Shown: positions 1 through 8,338, counted from the first letter of the stretch. The stretch: DNA of 64,000 nucleotides from an uncultured Phycisphaerales bacterium (GCA_937995595.1 CALKJW010000005.1:62001-126000), one strand, 5' to 3'. Translations and numbers: made by a program. Notes: generated by a model not told the origin, from the sequence alone.

Positions 1-296
1 CCGCCGCGACTACCGCCGCCGCCGAAGCCGCCGCGGCCGCCGCCACCGCCGCCCTCGCGCGGGCGCGCCTCGTTGACTGTCAGGTTGCGGCCGTCGACGT
101 TCTTGCCGCTCAGGGCCTCGATCGCCGCGCGGGCGTGATCGTCGTTGGCGAACTCGACAAAGCCGAAGCCGCGGGGGCGGCCGGTCTCGCGGTCCATGAC
201 CAGCGAGGCCGACGTCACTTCGCCGTGCGCCTCGAACAGTTCACGAAGTTGGGACTCGGTGGTGCTGAAAGACAGATTGCCGACGTAGAGTTTCAT
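1..296 (-). CDS. RNA-binding protein with one RRM domain (3' end outside window)
   Basis: The reverse strand encodes an RNA recognition motif that begins [11 protein letters not shown] at 296. RNP2 is LYVGNL (residues 3-8) and RNP1 is RGFGFVEF (about residues 43-50), with the usual 80-residue domain length between start and the end of the fold. After the RRM comes a glycine/arginine-rich tail, which runs off the window edge, so the stop codon is not visible. Small RRM plus Gly-rich proteins bind single-stranded RNA and are often cold-shock induced in cyanobacteria and planctomycetes; this role is family knowledge, not seen here. AGGA lies about 9 nt before the ATG. The gene diverges from the phosphatase-cytochrome gene at 591. 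Confidence 0.93.
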   Translation of the reverse strand, partial: MKLYVGNLSFSTTESQLRELFEAHGEVTSASLVMDRETGRPRGFGFVEFANDDHARAAIEALSGKNVDGRNLTVNEARPREGGGGGGRGGFGGGGSRG

Positions 297-513
297 GATG
301 CTTGATCCTGCCCTTGAGTGTGAAACCGCTGCTTGAACTCGGGCAAGAGAAAGCGTCGGCGATCCGAAGCCGCGACCGAACCATCGGGCGAAGCGAAACA
401 GAGATCGGGCCATGCTAGGACTGCCGGAGGTGTGAAACCAGCCGACGAAGAAGAAAGATCGCTCCGTGGCCGGCCCCGCGCCTGCCGGCCGGATCGCCGA
501 GAATCCGGCGTCG

Positions 514-542
514 TTGCAACCGGGAGAGCAGCCCGATAGAAT
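514..542 (+). promoter_or_regulatory. Sigma-70-type promoter for the phosphatase-cytochrome gene
   Basis: TTGCAA (514-519) and TAGAAT (537-542) are separated by exactly 17 nt, the best -35/-10 pair I found in the window. Transcription would start near 549, giving a leader of about 42 nt that contains AAGGAG before the ATG at 591. The rest of the 297-590 gap holds no convincing gene. Confidence 0.6.
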
Positions 543-590
543 TTTTCAGGATACCCGCCGCGGAACCGGCATTTGTCAAGGAGTGCGACG

Positions 591-1598
591 ATGCAGGTCT
601 GTGCCCTCGCTCTGCGGCTCTCGGTGCTCGCCGTTTCCGTGGCGGCGTCGTGCGCATCCGACGACCACGCCAAGCGCGCGCAGCGGCCCGTTCCCGAGCC
701 CACGGTCGTGCTCGACAGGCCGTCGGTCCCGCCCGACCAGTTCAACAACCGCGAGGGGCGGGACCTCGGCCCGCTGCACAACGTGCTGCGCGTGACCGAC
801 CGGCTCTTCAGCGGCAACTCGCCCGAGAGCGACGCCGCGTTCGCCGAACTGCAGGCGCTGGGCGTCAAGACGATCATCTCCGTCGACGGGGGCAGGCCGC
901 TGGTCGATCGCGCCGCGGCGTATGGCATGCGCTACGTGCACATCCCCGTCGGCTACGACGGGATCGACGGCCAGACGCAGGTGCTGATCGCCCGCGCCTA
1001 CCGCGACCTGCCCGGACCCGTGTACCTGCACTGCCACCACGGCAGGCACCGCGGACCCGCCGCGGCGGCGAGCGCGGCGGTGATCCTCGGCGAGATGACG
1101 CCCGAGCAGGGCGTCGCGCTGCTCAAGGCCGCGAAGACCTCGCCGAACTACCCCGGCCTGTACGAGTGCGTGTCGTCGATCTCGCCGGAGTTCAGGGACT
1201 TTGTTGATCGCGCGCCGCCCGCGGACTCGCTGCCCTCGGTCGCGACGGTCTCCGGCCTGGTCGCCAACATGGTCGGCATCGACTTCTGTTTCGAGAACCT
1301 CGGGCACGTGAAGAAGGCGAACTGGGCCGTGCCCAAGGACCACCCGGACCTCGTGCCCGCGGCGGAGGCGGGGCGGCTGGCCGACCACTACCGCGTGCTG
1401 ATGGACGACCCCGAGTGCGGGAGCATCTCGGCCGAGTTTGTCGCGCTGCTCAGGCGTTCGTGGGAGGAGGCGCAGGCGCTGGAGGACGCGATCGTGGCCA
1501 AGAAGGGCGCGGAGCACCTCGACGCCCTGTTCGCCGCGGTGGACCAGTCGTGCAGGGACTGCCACAACTCCTACCGCAACGTGAAGCGGAAGAAGTGA
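591..1598 (+). CDS. Exported tyrosine-phosphatase-like domain fused to a cytochrome c'-like heme domain
   Basis: 335 aa. Start ATG 591 is chosen over an in-frame TTG at 573 because AAGGAG (578-583) sits 7 nt upstream. The N-terminus is a signal sequence with Cys21, possibly a weak lipobox (AASC). Residues of about 70-200 form a dual-specificity/tyrosine phosphatase-like fold with the CX5R P-loop: HCHHGRHR, Cys148 to Arg154. The C-terminal part is helical and ends in CRDCH (Cys321, Cys324, His325), the C-terminal heme c site typical of cytochrome c' four-helix bundles. Heme attachment requires export, so the phosphatase domain must also lie outside the cytoplasm. The substrate is unknown; similar phosphatase domains occur in planctomycetes without known function. 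A histidine kinase gene follows after 69 bp. Confidence 0.85.
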   Translation: MQVCALALRLSVLAVSVAASCASDDHAKRAQRPVPEPTVVLDRPSVPPDQFNNREGRDLGPLHNVLRVTDRLFSGNSPESDAAFAELQALGVKTIISVDGGRPLVDRAAAYGMRYVHIPVGYDGIDGQTQVLIARAYRDLPGPVYLHCHHGRHRGPAAAASAAVILGEMTPEQGVALLKAAKTSPNYPGLYECVSSISPEFRDFVDRAPPADSLPSVATVSGLVANMVGIDFCFENLGHVKKANWAVPKDHPDLVPAAEAGRLADHYRVLMDDPECGSISAEFVALLRRSWEEAQALEDAIVAKKGAEHLDALFAAVDQSCRDCHNSYRNVKRKK

Positions 1599-1654
1599 GG
1601 GCAGGCCGCGCCGGAGCCGCCCCGAACCCCGTCGGGAGGGCGGGGCGGCACCGC

Positions 1655-1660
1655 TAGACT
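1655..1660 (+). promoter_or_regulatory. -10-like TAGACT, leaderless start of the histidine kinase
   Basis: TAGACT ends 7 nt before the ATG at 1668, so the predicted transcript starts at or next to the start codon. There is no Shine-Dalgarno sequence between them. Confidence 0.5.
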
Positions 1661-1667
1661 TGGGCGC

Positions 1668-3368
1668 ATGTGGCGAGGCATCTCACTTGCGAACAAGTGC
1701 CTGCTGCTCTTCGGGGCGGCGGTGGTGCTGATCATCGTCGCCGCGCTGTCGGTCTCGTGGCTCCGCATGAGCGCCATCGTCGATGAGTCGCAGCGCGAAC
1801 TATCGCGCGAACTGGTCGCGGCGTGGGAGACCTCCGCGGCCGAACTCACCGGCTCGGGCCCGCTGCTGCGCCCCGGCGTCGAGGCCGACGTGGGCGGGGC
1901 CAAGGTCGTGCTGCTGACGCCCGACGCCGCGGCGGGCCACAGCGACCCGTTCGTCTCGCGCGCGTGGGCGCGGATGAACGAGAACCCGGAGCACCTGGAG
2001 GAGCACCAGTCGCGCTGGGCGGGGCTGAAGCGCGAGTACCGGTTCGCCAAGGCGGTTCGGCCCGCCGCGTCGCCGCGGCAGGAGCCCGACGGGCTGGTGT
2101 ATCTGCGTCGCGAGTCCGCGACCGCGGGAACGCAGATGCTCGTGAACATGGCGTACCTGCTCAGCGCGGGCCTGTTGGCGCTGGGGCTGGCGGTGCTGGT
2201 GTTCTACCTGATCACCAACCGGCTGATCCTCGGCCCGGTGCGCCTGCTCAAGGACACGGCGGAACTGGTGCGCGAGGGCGACGTGGGCGTGCGTTCGGAG
2301 ATCCGCACGGGCGACGAGTTCGAGGAACTGGGCGAGACCTTCAACCAGATGCTCGAGGCGCTCTCGAGCACGCAGGAGCAGTTGCGGGCGATGAACCGCT
2401 CGCTGGACCTGCGCGTCAACGAACTGGCCGAGCGCAACGTCGCGCTCTACGAGGCGAACAAGCTCAAGGGCGAGTTTCTCGCCAACGTCAGCCACGAACT
2501 GCGCACGCCGCTCAACTCGATCATCGGCTTCACCGAACTGCTGATCGAGGCGGCGGACAAGGAGGCCGAGGCGGGGGACGACTCGACGCGCCTGGCCAAG
2601 CGGCGGCGCTACCTGGAGAACATCCAGACCTCGGGCCGCTCGCTGCTGGAACTCATCACCGGCCTGCTCGAACTGGCCAAACTCGAAGCGGGCAGGATGG
2701 ATCTGCGCATCGAGCCGGTGAACCTGCGCGACATGCTGGAGATGCTCGCGGCGATGATGCGCCCGCTGGCCGACCGCGGCGGCGTCGAACTGATCGTCGA
2801 ACTGCCCCCGGACCTGCCCGTGATGGAGACCGACGGGAAGAAACTCCAGCAGGTGGTCTTCAACCTGCTGAGCAACGCGGTGAAGTTCACCAGCGACAAG
2901 TGGAGCGCGGCGGGCGCTGGCTCCGGCAACGGCGCTTGGACGGGCGGCGGCGGGGGCGCGGGCGGCGGCGGAGCGAGCGGCGGGGGGGCGAAGGTGACGC
3001 TGCGGGCCGAACGTCTGCCCGGGCGCGCGACGGAGGGCCCCGGCGCGGCCGACCGCGTGCGCATCAGCGTGCTGGACACGGGGCCGGGCATCGCGCCCGA
3101 GGACCGGCAGCGGATCTTCGAGAAGTTCCAGCAGGCCGACAGCGGGCACACGCGCCGGCACGCCGGCACGGGGCTGGGGCTGGCGATCTGCAGGGAGTTG
3201 ACCGGCATCCTGCAGGGCGAGATCCAACTCGACAGCGAGGTCGGGCGCGGGTCGATGTTCAGCGTGATCCTCCCCGAGAAGATCGACCCGACCCGGGCCG
3301 AGGAGATGCGCCTGGAGATGGCCTTCCGCGGCAAACTCGCGGAGCGGAAGGACAAACAGACGGCGTAG
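1668..3368 (+). CDS. Membrane sensor histidine kinase (HAMP, HisKA, HATPase_c)
   Basis: 566 aa. Two membrane helices (about residues 9-31 and 162-184) flank a periplasmic sensor region of about 130 residues with no recognised fold. A HAMP linker and coiled coil follow (about 185-260), then the phosphoacceptor motif NVSHELRTPLN with His276. The ATPase domain has an N box (FNLLSNAVKF, about 395-405), a G1 box (DTGPGIAP, about 470) and G2 (GTGLGLAI, about 501). A Gly/Ala/Ser-rich stretch of about 27 residues (414-441) is inserted right after the N box, which is unusual. No receiver domain or response regulator is nearby, so the partner is unknown. The start is supported by the TAGACT element 7 nt upstream rather than by a ribosome binding site. 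Confidence 0.93.
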   Translation: MWRGISLANKCLLLFGAAVVLIIVAALSVSWLRMSAIVDESQRELSRELVAAWETSAAELTGSGPLLRPGVEADVGGAKVVLLTPDAAAGHSDPFVSRAWARMNENPEHLEEHQSRWAGLKREYRFAKAVRPAASPRQEPDGLVYLRRESATAGTQMLVNMAYLLSAGLLALGLAVLVFYLITNRLILGPVRLLKDTAELVREGDVGVRSEIRTGDEFEELGETFNQMLEALSSTQEQLRAMNRSLDLRVNELAERNVALYEANKLKGEFLANVSHELRTPLNSIIGFTELLIEAADKEAEAGDDSTRLAKRRRYLENIQTSGRSLLELITGLLELAKLEAGRMDLRIEPVNLRDMLEMLAAMMRPLADRGGVELIVELPPDLPVMETDGKKLQQVVFNLLSNAVKFTSDKWSAAGAGSGNGAWTGGGGGAGGGGASGGGAKVTLRAERLPGRATEGPGAADRVRISVLDTGPGIAPEDRQRIFEKFQQADSGHTRRHAGTGLGLAICRELTGILQGEIQLDSEVGRGSMFSVILPEKIDPTRAEEMRLEMAFRGKLAERKDKQTA

Positions 3369-3380
3369 AGCGCGGAACCG

Positions 3381-3809
3381 TCAGACGGCCACCGCGCCCG
3401 CGTGGTGCCGCAACTCCGCCGGCTCGTTTCCCACGAAGTCGACCGCGATCACGTCGATGCGGCGCGGCCGCCCGCCCCAGCGGTTGGCGCGGGACAGGTG
3501 CCGCATGATGGCGCGGAGTTTGCGGCGCTTGTGCGCGGTGACGTTCAACTCGGCCGGCGGCGCGGCGACGCCCGGCACGACGCGGCGCGACTTGACCTCG
3601 ACAAGCACGACCGTGTCGCCGTCGGGCGCGGTGCAGAGCAGGTCGGCCTCGCCCATCGGCACGCGCGCGTTCCGCGCCAGCACCCTGTAGCCGTTCGCCT
3701 TCAGGAACTTTTCCGCCGCGCGCTCGCCCGCAGGGCCCAGCGGGTCGCGGTTGACCGACCACGCGGGCGGTCGGAGCGCGTCGCGAAGCATTGCAAACAG
3801 GTGCTTCAT
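3381..3809 (-). CDS. yraN: YraN/UPF0102 family nuclease-like protein
   Basis: 142 aa, normal for UPF0102. The N-terminal GERAAEKFL helix, then GEADLLC and LVEVKSRR give the family's PD-(D/E)XK-like core; Glu54, Asp56, Glu71 and Lys73 are the candidate metal and catalytic residues. The family is related to Holliday-junction resolvase and restriction folds, but its cellular role is not established. It is the second gene of a minus-strand pair: its start lies 12 bp after the stop of the SurA-like lipoprotein gene, so the two are probably cotranscribed. Its 3' end is convergent with the histidine kinase, with only 12 bp between the stops. Confidence 0.9.
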   Translation of the reverse strand: MKHLFAMLRDALRPPAWSVNRDPLGPAGERAAEKFLKANGYRVLARNARVPMGEADLLCTAPDGDTVVLVEVKSRRVVPGVAAPPAELNVTAHKRRKLRAIMRHLSRANRWGGRPRRIDVIAVDFVGNEPAELRHHAGAVAV

Positions 3810-3821
3810 CGGCGCCCCCGC

Positions 3822-5114
3822 CTACTGCGCCCGCGCGGGCAGGTAGCGCTCCGCGGCGATCGCCTCGACCTGCGCGATCATGCGCCCGATCTCCGTGAAA
3901 CTGCCGCGGCTGAGCAGCCGCTCGAAGTATACGTCGCCCTCGGCGCGGCGCTTGCGGTCGCGGAGTTCGAAATCGAGGTCCAGTTGCGCGTCGTAGAGCG
4001 AGCGGACGCGCGGCGGCTGGACCGACTCCAGGTGCACCCACGCGAGCGCGTTGTCCCAGCGGATGGGGCCGACCGTCTGGCCGACCCCCAGCGCCCGCGC
4101 CGGTTCGTTGAGCGGCGCGGCGAACACGTCGGCCTCGGACAGTTCGCCGCGGAACTCGCGCCGCGCAAGCCCGCCGCTGTCTCGCAGGAAGGTGTTGAAG
4201 TCCATCGCCGCGGCTTCGGCAAACGGCTTCTCGGCGATGGCCTGCTCGGCCGCGCGGACGCGGTCGGCGTCGGCCATCGGCACGGCGATGACGCGGAACA
4301 CGGCGACGCCGGGCTCGTTGAATCGGTCGGCGTTGCGCTCGTACTCCTGGCGCACCAGCCGCCACGGGATGTTGACGCGCGAGTAGATCTTGCGGTTGAT
4401 CTCGTGTTCGATGAGTTTGAGTTCGAGTTGGTCGCGTGCTTCCTGCTGGAGCGTGCGTCCGGATGTTTCGCGTGTCGCCTCGTCGGCCTGCAGGCGGCTG
4501 CCGGCCTGCTGGCTGACCATGGTCCGCTGCACCTGGCCGAGAAAGAAGAACAGGCCCTGCTGCTGCTCGGGCGTGAGCGACGCGCGGGCCTCGGCGAGGA
4601 TCAGTTCGTCCTGGATCTTCTTGAGCAGCACGCCGCGGATCTCCGGGCGCGCGGCGGCGATGAACGCGGCGCGGTCCGCGCCCACGCGCTCGGCGATGGC
4701 GCGGAGTTTGCCGTCCAGCGGGTCGAGCACCTCGGAGGCGAAGACCGGCCGCCCGTTGATCTGCCCCACGACCGATTCGAGGATGACCGGGTCGGCCGCG
4801 GGGGCGACGGTGGCCGCGGAGGCGACTTCCGGCTCGCCGATGAACGAGCGGATCGGGAGCGTATCGGTGCGCGGCGCGGCGCCCGATGTCTGAGCGCGTG
4901 CCCGCGGAGCGGGGGCCGGGGCGGTCGATCCGGCGCTGTCGCCGGCGTCGAGGGCCCGTGTCGGCGTCGCGCCCGGATCCTGCCGAGGGGCGAACCGATC
5001 GGCCGACACCGCGGCCGGCTCGGCCTTGGGCCCATCGGACCGGCACGCGGCAAGCCCGGCCAGCGCGAGCAGCGCTGCGGGCGCGAGCAGGAGAATCGTG
5101 GCTTCCGTGCGCAT
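3822..5114 (-). CDS. SurA-like periplasmic foldase lipoprotein
   Basis: 430 aa from ATG 5114; longer in-frame starts lack a signal peptide. The first 24 residues are a lipoprotein signal with lipobox LAAC (Cys24). A low-complexity Ala/Pro linker (about 25-95) leads to a SurA N-terminal-like helical domain beginning VVGQINGRPVFASEV, and then a parvulin-like region (about 270-390) with a degenerate GGL-REFRGELS segment. It probably acts as an anchored chaperone or peptidyl-prolyl isomerase for exported proteins. Sequence similarity to SurA/PpiC is by motif only, so isomerase activity is uncertain. A TACCCT hexamer (5154-5159, minus strand) could be its -10, with a leader of about 32 nt. Confidence 0.78.
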   Translation of the reverse strand: MRTEATILLLAPAALLALAGLAACRSDGPKAEPAAVSADRFAPRQDPGATPTRALDAGDSAGSTAPAPAPRARAQTSGAAPRTDTLPIRSFIGEPEVASAATVAPAADPVILESVVGQINGRPVFASEVLDPLDGKLRAIAERVGADRAAFIAAARPEIRGVLLKKIQDELILAEARASLTPEQQQGLFFFLGQVQRTMVSQQAGSRLQADEATRETSGRTLQQEARDQLELKLIEHEINRKIYSRVNIPWRLVRQEYERNADRFNEPGVAVFRVIAVPMADADRVRAAEQAIAEKPFAEAAAMDFNTFLRDSGGLARREFRGELSEADVFAAPLNEPARALGVGQTVGPIRWDNALAWVHLESVQPPRVRSLYDAQLDLDFELRDRKRRAEGDVYFERLLSRGSFTEIGRMIAQVEAIAAERYLPARAQ

Positions 5115-5153
5115 CGGTGTTCCGGCTTTGCCGACGGCCCGCCGGCACGCGTC

Positions 5154-5159
5154 AGGGTA
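5154..5159 (-). promoter_or_regulatory. -10-like TACCCT upstream of the SurA-like gene
   Basis: On the minus strand TACCCT ends 39 nt before the ATG at 5114. It belongs to the same TACNNT class as the leaderless elements elsewhere in the window, but here a short leader would remain. No clear -35. Confidence 0.35.
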
Positions 5160-5189
5160 CACGAAGGGGTCTGTGTGTTCAAACAGCCC

Positions 5190-5195
5190 TATAGT
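5190..5195 (+). promoter_or_regulatory. -10-like TATAGT upstream of the DUF1844 gene
   Basis: TATAGT lies 34 nt before the ATG at 5230; the presumed leader carries GAGGAG (5219-5224) as ribosome binding site. It faces away from the TACCCT of the divergent SurA-like gene, 31 bp apart. Confidence 0.4.
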
Positions 5196-5229
5196 CGTCC
5201 GCCGCGGCACGCGGCAGCGAGGAGCCTTG

Positions 5230-5748
5230 ATGTCGCAGAACCCCGGCGAGCCGAAGATCGTCATTGACAGCGATTGGAAGGCGCAGGCACAGGCCGAGCG
5301 CGCCAAACTTGCCGAGCAGGAGAAGAAGGCCGCGGCGGCGCGCCCCGCGCCCGACGCGGCGGGCGATCAGCCGCCGATGGAGGGCCTCCCGCCGGCGGAC
5401 TTCCAGACCCTGCTGGGGTCGATGATCACGCAGGCGCTGATGTACATGGGCGCGTTCCCCGACCCCGAGACGGGCCGGGCGATGGTGTCGCTCGAGCACG
5501 CCAGGTTCCACATCGACCTGTTGGGCGTGCTGGAGGAGAAGACCAAGGGCAACCTGACCGCGGAGGAGGCGTCGGACCTGTCGCGTGCGCTGAACGAACT
5601 GCGGATGCGGTTTGTCGAGATCAGCAAGGCCGTGGCCGCGGCGATCCAGCGCGGCGCGGTGCGGACCGCCCCCGGTCCCGGTGCTCCGGCCGGTGGGGCG
5701 CAGGGCCCACGCGTCGGCCCGGCGACGGGGCAGAGCCTGGGCCTCTGA
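5230..5748 (+). CDS. DUF1844 family cytoplasmic protein
   Basis: 172 aa. The middle section (about residues 55-140) has the DUF1844 pattern: FQTLLGSMITQALMYMGA, a conserved E-HARFHIDLLGVLEEKTKGNLT helix-turn, then a helix ending near residue 145. The N-terminus is charged and Ala/Pro-rich, and the C-terminus is low-complexity Gly/Pro. No signal peptide or membrane segment. DUF1844 proteins have no established function. A strong Shine-Dalgarno (GAGGAG) precedes the ATG. It is followed by mnmA after 57 bp, which has its own promoter-like element, so cotranscription is not required. Confidence 0.88.
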   Translation: MSQNPGEPKIVIDSDWKAQAQAERAKLAEQEKKAAAARPAPDAAGDQPPMEGLPPADFQTLLGSMITQALMYMGAFPDPETGRAMVSLEHARFHIDLLGVLEEKTKGNLTAEEASDLSRALNELRMRFVEISKAVAAAIQRGAVRTAPGPGAPAGGAQGPRVGPATGQSLGL

Positions 5749-5794
5749 TCGCGCGAATCGAGAACGCGGGACGGGGGCGACGGCGCGGCCTTTC

Positions 5795-5800
5795 TACCAT
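5795..5800 (+). promoter_or_regulatory. -10-like TACCAT, leaderless start of mnmA
   Basis: TACCAT ends 5 nt before ATG 5806. No ribosome binding site is present in the 5-nt gap, in line with a leaderless transcript. Confidence 0.45.
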
Positions 5801-5805
5801 TGGGC

Positions 5806-6954
5806 ATGAGGGCCGCGGCGCACAAGGGCAAGGTGCTGGTGGCGATGTCGGGCGGCGTCGATTCGTCGGTCGCGGCCGCGCTGCTGCTGCGCGAGGGCTA
5901 CGAGGTCGTTGGCTGCTTCATGCGGCTGGGCTCGCCCGGCGAGGAACTGGACGCGCCGGTCGAGTTCGACGATCGGCAGATCGCCTGCGACCCGGAGAAG
6001 ATCCGCATCGGGCACCGCGGGTGCTGCTCGATCAACGACGCGGCCGATGCGCGGCTGGTGTGCGCCGAACTGGGCGTGCCGTTCTACGTCGTGAACTTCA
6101 AGAAGGACTTCAACCGGATCATCGCGTACTTCGTCGATGAATACGGCGCGGGGCGTACGCCCAACCCCTGCGTGCGCTGCAACGACTGGCTGAAGTTCGG
6201 CAGGCTGCACGACTACGCCGAGCAGATCGGCGCGTCGTGGGTGGCGACGGGCCACTACGCGCGCGTCGATCGCGGCGGCGGCGCGGCGCGCCTGATGCGC
6301 GGGGTCGATCACGCCAAGGACCAGTCGTACGCGCTGTTCGGCATGAGGCGCGACCGGCTCGAACGCACGCTCCTGCCGATCGGCACGATGCGCAAGCCCG
6401 ACGTGCGCGCCCTGGCGCGGCAGCTGGGCCTGCCGATCTTCGACAAGCCGGATTCGCAGGAGATCTGCTTCGTGCCCGACAACGACTACGCCGGGCTGGT
6501 CGAGCGCAGGGTGCCGGGGGCGGTCCGTCGCGGCGACATCCTCGACACTTCCGGCAACAAGGTGGGCGAGCACGAGGGCCAGCACCGCTTCACCATCGGC
6601 CAGCGTCGGCGCGTGGGCGTGGCGCTGGGCCACCCCGTGTTCGTCGTGGACAAGGACGCCGCGTCGAACACGGTGACGGTCGGCCCGCGCAAGGCGCTGC
6701 TGCGCGGCGGACTGGTCGCGAGCGAGATGAACTGGCTCGCGGAAGAGCCGCGCTCCGGCGAGTGGGCGCGGTGCGGCGCCAAGGTCCGGTACAACGCGCA
6801 GCCGGTCGCGGCGCGCGTCCGCGCGGCCGAGGGCGCTCGCGCCGAGGTGCGCTTCGACGAGCCGCAGGAGGCCGTCGCGCCCGGTCAGGCCGTCGTGCTC
6901 TACGACGGCGAGACGGTGCTCGGCGGCGGGTGGATCGACCGGGCAGAACTCTGA
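5806..6954 (+). CDS. mnmA: tRNA-specific 2-thiouridylase MnmA
   Basis: 382 aa. MnmA activates U34 of tRNA-Lys, -Glu and -Gln with ATP and replaces the C2 oxygen by sulfur delivered as a persulfide. The PP-loop SGGVDSS is at 15-21; the first active Cys lies in PNPCVRCN (Cys122, with Cys125) and the second in EICFVPD (Cys221). The central tRNA-binding and C-terminal beta-barrel domains are present (GQRRRVGVALGHP, EVRFDEPQEAVAPGQ). A Cys-containing segment around residue 69 (GHRGCCSINDA), absent from E. coli MnmA, is seen in planctomycete-type sequences. ATG 5806 is preferred to the in-frame TTG at 5800. Confidence 0.96.
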   Translation: MRAAAHKGKVLVAMSGGVDSSVAAALLLREGYEVVGCFMRLGSPGEELDAPVEFDDRQIACDPEKIRIGHRGCCSINDAADARLVCAELGVPFYVVNFKKDFNRIIAYFVDEYGAGRTPNPCVRCNDWLKFGRLHDYAEQIGASWVATGHYARVDRGGGAARLMRGVDHAKDQSYALFGMRRDRLERTLLPIGTMRKPDVRALARQLGLPIFDKPDSQEICFVPDNDYAGLVERRVPGAVRRGDILDTSGNKVGEHEGQHRFTIGQRRRVGVALGHPVFVVDKDAASNTVTVGPRKALLRGGLVASEMNWLAEEPRSGEWARCGAKVRYNAQPVAARVRAAEGARAEVRFDEPQEAVAPGQAVVLYDGETVLGGGWIDRAEL

Positions 6955-6973
6955 AGGCGGGCGAGCGGTCGCT

Positions 6974-7990
6974 TCAGCCCGCGGCCCACGCGTGCCAGAG
7001 CGCGTCGGCGACCATGGCCATCAGCACCAGCGGCAGGTGGATGATCGAGGCGAAGAACGCCGCGCGGACGTGCCTGCGCTCGGTCGAGCGCAGCAGGCGC
7101 AGGCAGAGGGCGGCGAACGCGCCGCTGAGCGCCAGCGCCAGCGCGGCGTAGAGCCAGCCGAGCGACTCGGGCATCAGCAGCACCGGCGCAAGGCACACGG
7201 GGATGAGCGTGACGGCCCACGCGGCCATGGTCGCGGCGGTGGCGCGGCCGGTGGGGTCGGTCATCGGCAGCATGCGGTAGCCGCCGCGGGCGTAGTCCTC
7301 GCGGTGCATCCACGCGATGGCGAGCACGTGCGGGACCTGCCAGACGAGCATGATGAGAAACAGCGCCCACGCGGCGGGCTGCAGGAGCGGATCCACGATC
7401 GCGGTGTAGGCGGTCGGTGCGCCGTGCGACCACGCCGCGGCCCAGCCGACGACCGGCGGCAGCGCGCCGGGGATCGCGCCGATGAGCGTGTTGAACGCGG
7501 TGACGGGTTTGAGGGGCGTGTACAGCAGGACGTAGAGCAGGATGGTCGCGGCCGAGACCAGCGCGGCGGCGGGCCCGCACATCGCCCACAACACGAGAAT
7601 GCCCGCGAACCCGAGCGCAAGGCCGACGCCCAGCGCGGCGTTGGCGGAGAGGCGGTGCTCGGGGAGCGGACGCGTCCGCGTGCGGTGCATGAGCGCGTCG
7701 CGGTCGCGCTCGAGCCACTGATTGAGCGCGTTGGCGCCCGAGGCCGAGAGCGACGTGCCGACGACGCAGCCGAGCGCTGAGACCACCAATCCCGCGGCGG
7801 TCCACGGTCTGCCGATCGCGGCCATGGTGAACCCGACGCCCGCGGTGATGGCGACCATGCGCGTGATGCGCGGCTTGGTGAGTTCGTACGCCGCGGCGAT
7901 TCGCGGGCGGAGCGAGGATGGAGCGAGGTCGCTCCGCGCGGGCGCGGTGAGCGCGGTTGTTTGGGCGATGGGTGCGTGGGGTTTGGTCAT
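6974..7990 (-). CDS. ctaB: Protoheme IX farnesyltransferase (heme O synthase)
   Basis: 338 aa UbiA-family integral membrane prenyltransferase, with about nine hydrophobic helices. The first Asp-rich motif region is NALNQWLERDRDALMHRTR and the second lies around HREDYARGGYRMLPM, as in CtaB/CyoE. It farnesylates heme B to heme O for heme-copper oxidases; no oxidase subunit genes lie next to it in this window. It is convergent with mnmA, with 19 bp between stops. No obvious Shine-Dalgarno or nearby -10 precedes the ATG at 7990, and an alternative start further inside (near the first membrane helix) cannot be excluded because the first 30 residues are low complexity. Confidence 0.93.
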   Translation of the reverse strand: MTKPHAPIAQTTALTAPARSDLAPSSLRPRIAAAYELTKPRITRMVAITAGVGFTMAAIGRPWTAAGLVVSALGCVVGTSLSASGANALNQWLERDRDALMHRTRTRPLPEHRLSANAALGVGLALGFAGILVLWAMCGPAAALVSAATILLYVLLYTPLKPVTAFNTLIGAIPGALPPVVGWAAAWSHGAPTAYTAIVDPLLQPAAWALFLIMLVWQVPHVLAIAWMHREDYARGGYRMLPMTDPTGRATAATMAAWAVTLIPVCLAPVLLMPESLGWLYAALALALSGAFAALCLRLLRSTERRHVRAAFFASIIHLPLVLMAMVADALWHAWAAG

Positions 7991-8158
7991 GGGGCGACGG
8001 AACGAGGCGGGCGCATCCGCAAACTTGGAATCGATTGTTTCCCGTCCGGCTTGCGGCGGCTACTGGCAAACGGGAATCTTCCCGGTTTGACAGGATTCCG
8101 CTGGCGATGGCCGAGGCTGCGATCGGGACGCTCTCTCCAACCGATCGGCCTGGTCGAA

Positions 8159-8164
8159 TACGAT
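8159..8164 (+). promoter_or_regulatory. -10-like TACGAT upstream of tRNA-Arg
   Basis: TACGAT ends 13 nt before the first base of the tRNA at 8178, so transcription would start a few nucleotides upstream of the mature 5' end. No consensus -35 at the right distance. Confidence 0.4.
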
Positions 8165-8177
8165 CTGGGTCAGCGGA

Positions 8178-8251
8178 GTCCCGGTAGCTCAGTTGGATAG
8201 AGCGGCCGCCTTCTAAGCGGCAGGTCGGGCGTTCGAATCGCCCCCGGGACG
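8178..8251 (+). tRNA. tRNA-Arg (anticodon UCU)
   Basis: A 74-nt cloverleaf. The acceptor stem GTCCCGG (8178-8184) pairs with CCGGGAC (8244-8250), followed by discriminator G. The D arm is GCTCAGTTGGATAGAGC, the anticodon stem is GCCGC/GCGGC around loop CTTCTAA with anticodon TCT (8212-8214), and the T arm is GGGCGTTCGAATCGCCC. CCA is not encoded. It reads AGA (and AGG by wobble), rare codons in this GC-rich genome. Confidence 0.97.
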
Positions 8252-8338
8252 TTCGGCCCTTGCGAGGGCCTCTTGAAACGGCGCCGTGTTGATGCGGAAA
8301 CACCCTGAGCCGCGCGGCGGGTGGGAAGGAGGCACGTC

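Noticed and set aside
1800-3227. Long open frames antisense to, or in other frames of, confirmed genes (such as opposite the histidine kinase, ATP synthase and alaS genes)
   Set aside because: High GC keeps alternative frames open. Their translations are Arg/Ala/Pro-rich without motifs, signal peptides or ribosome binding sites, and the opposite frames encode recognised families.
5115-5306. Longer N-terminus for the SurA-like lipoprotein
   Set aside because: Extension would bury the lipoprotein signal and run into the divergent DUF1844 gene; ATG 5114 gives a proper signal peptide.
8087-8092. TTGACA as -35 of the tRNA-Arg promoter
   Set aside because: It is 66 nt upstream of the -10-like TACGAT, and no -10 lies at the correct distance.
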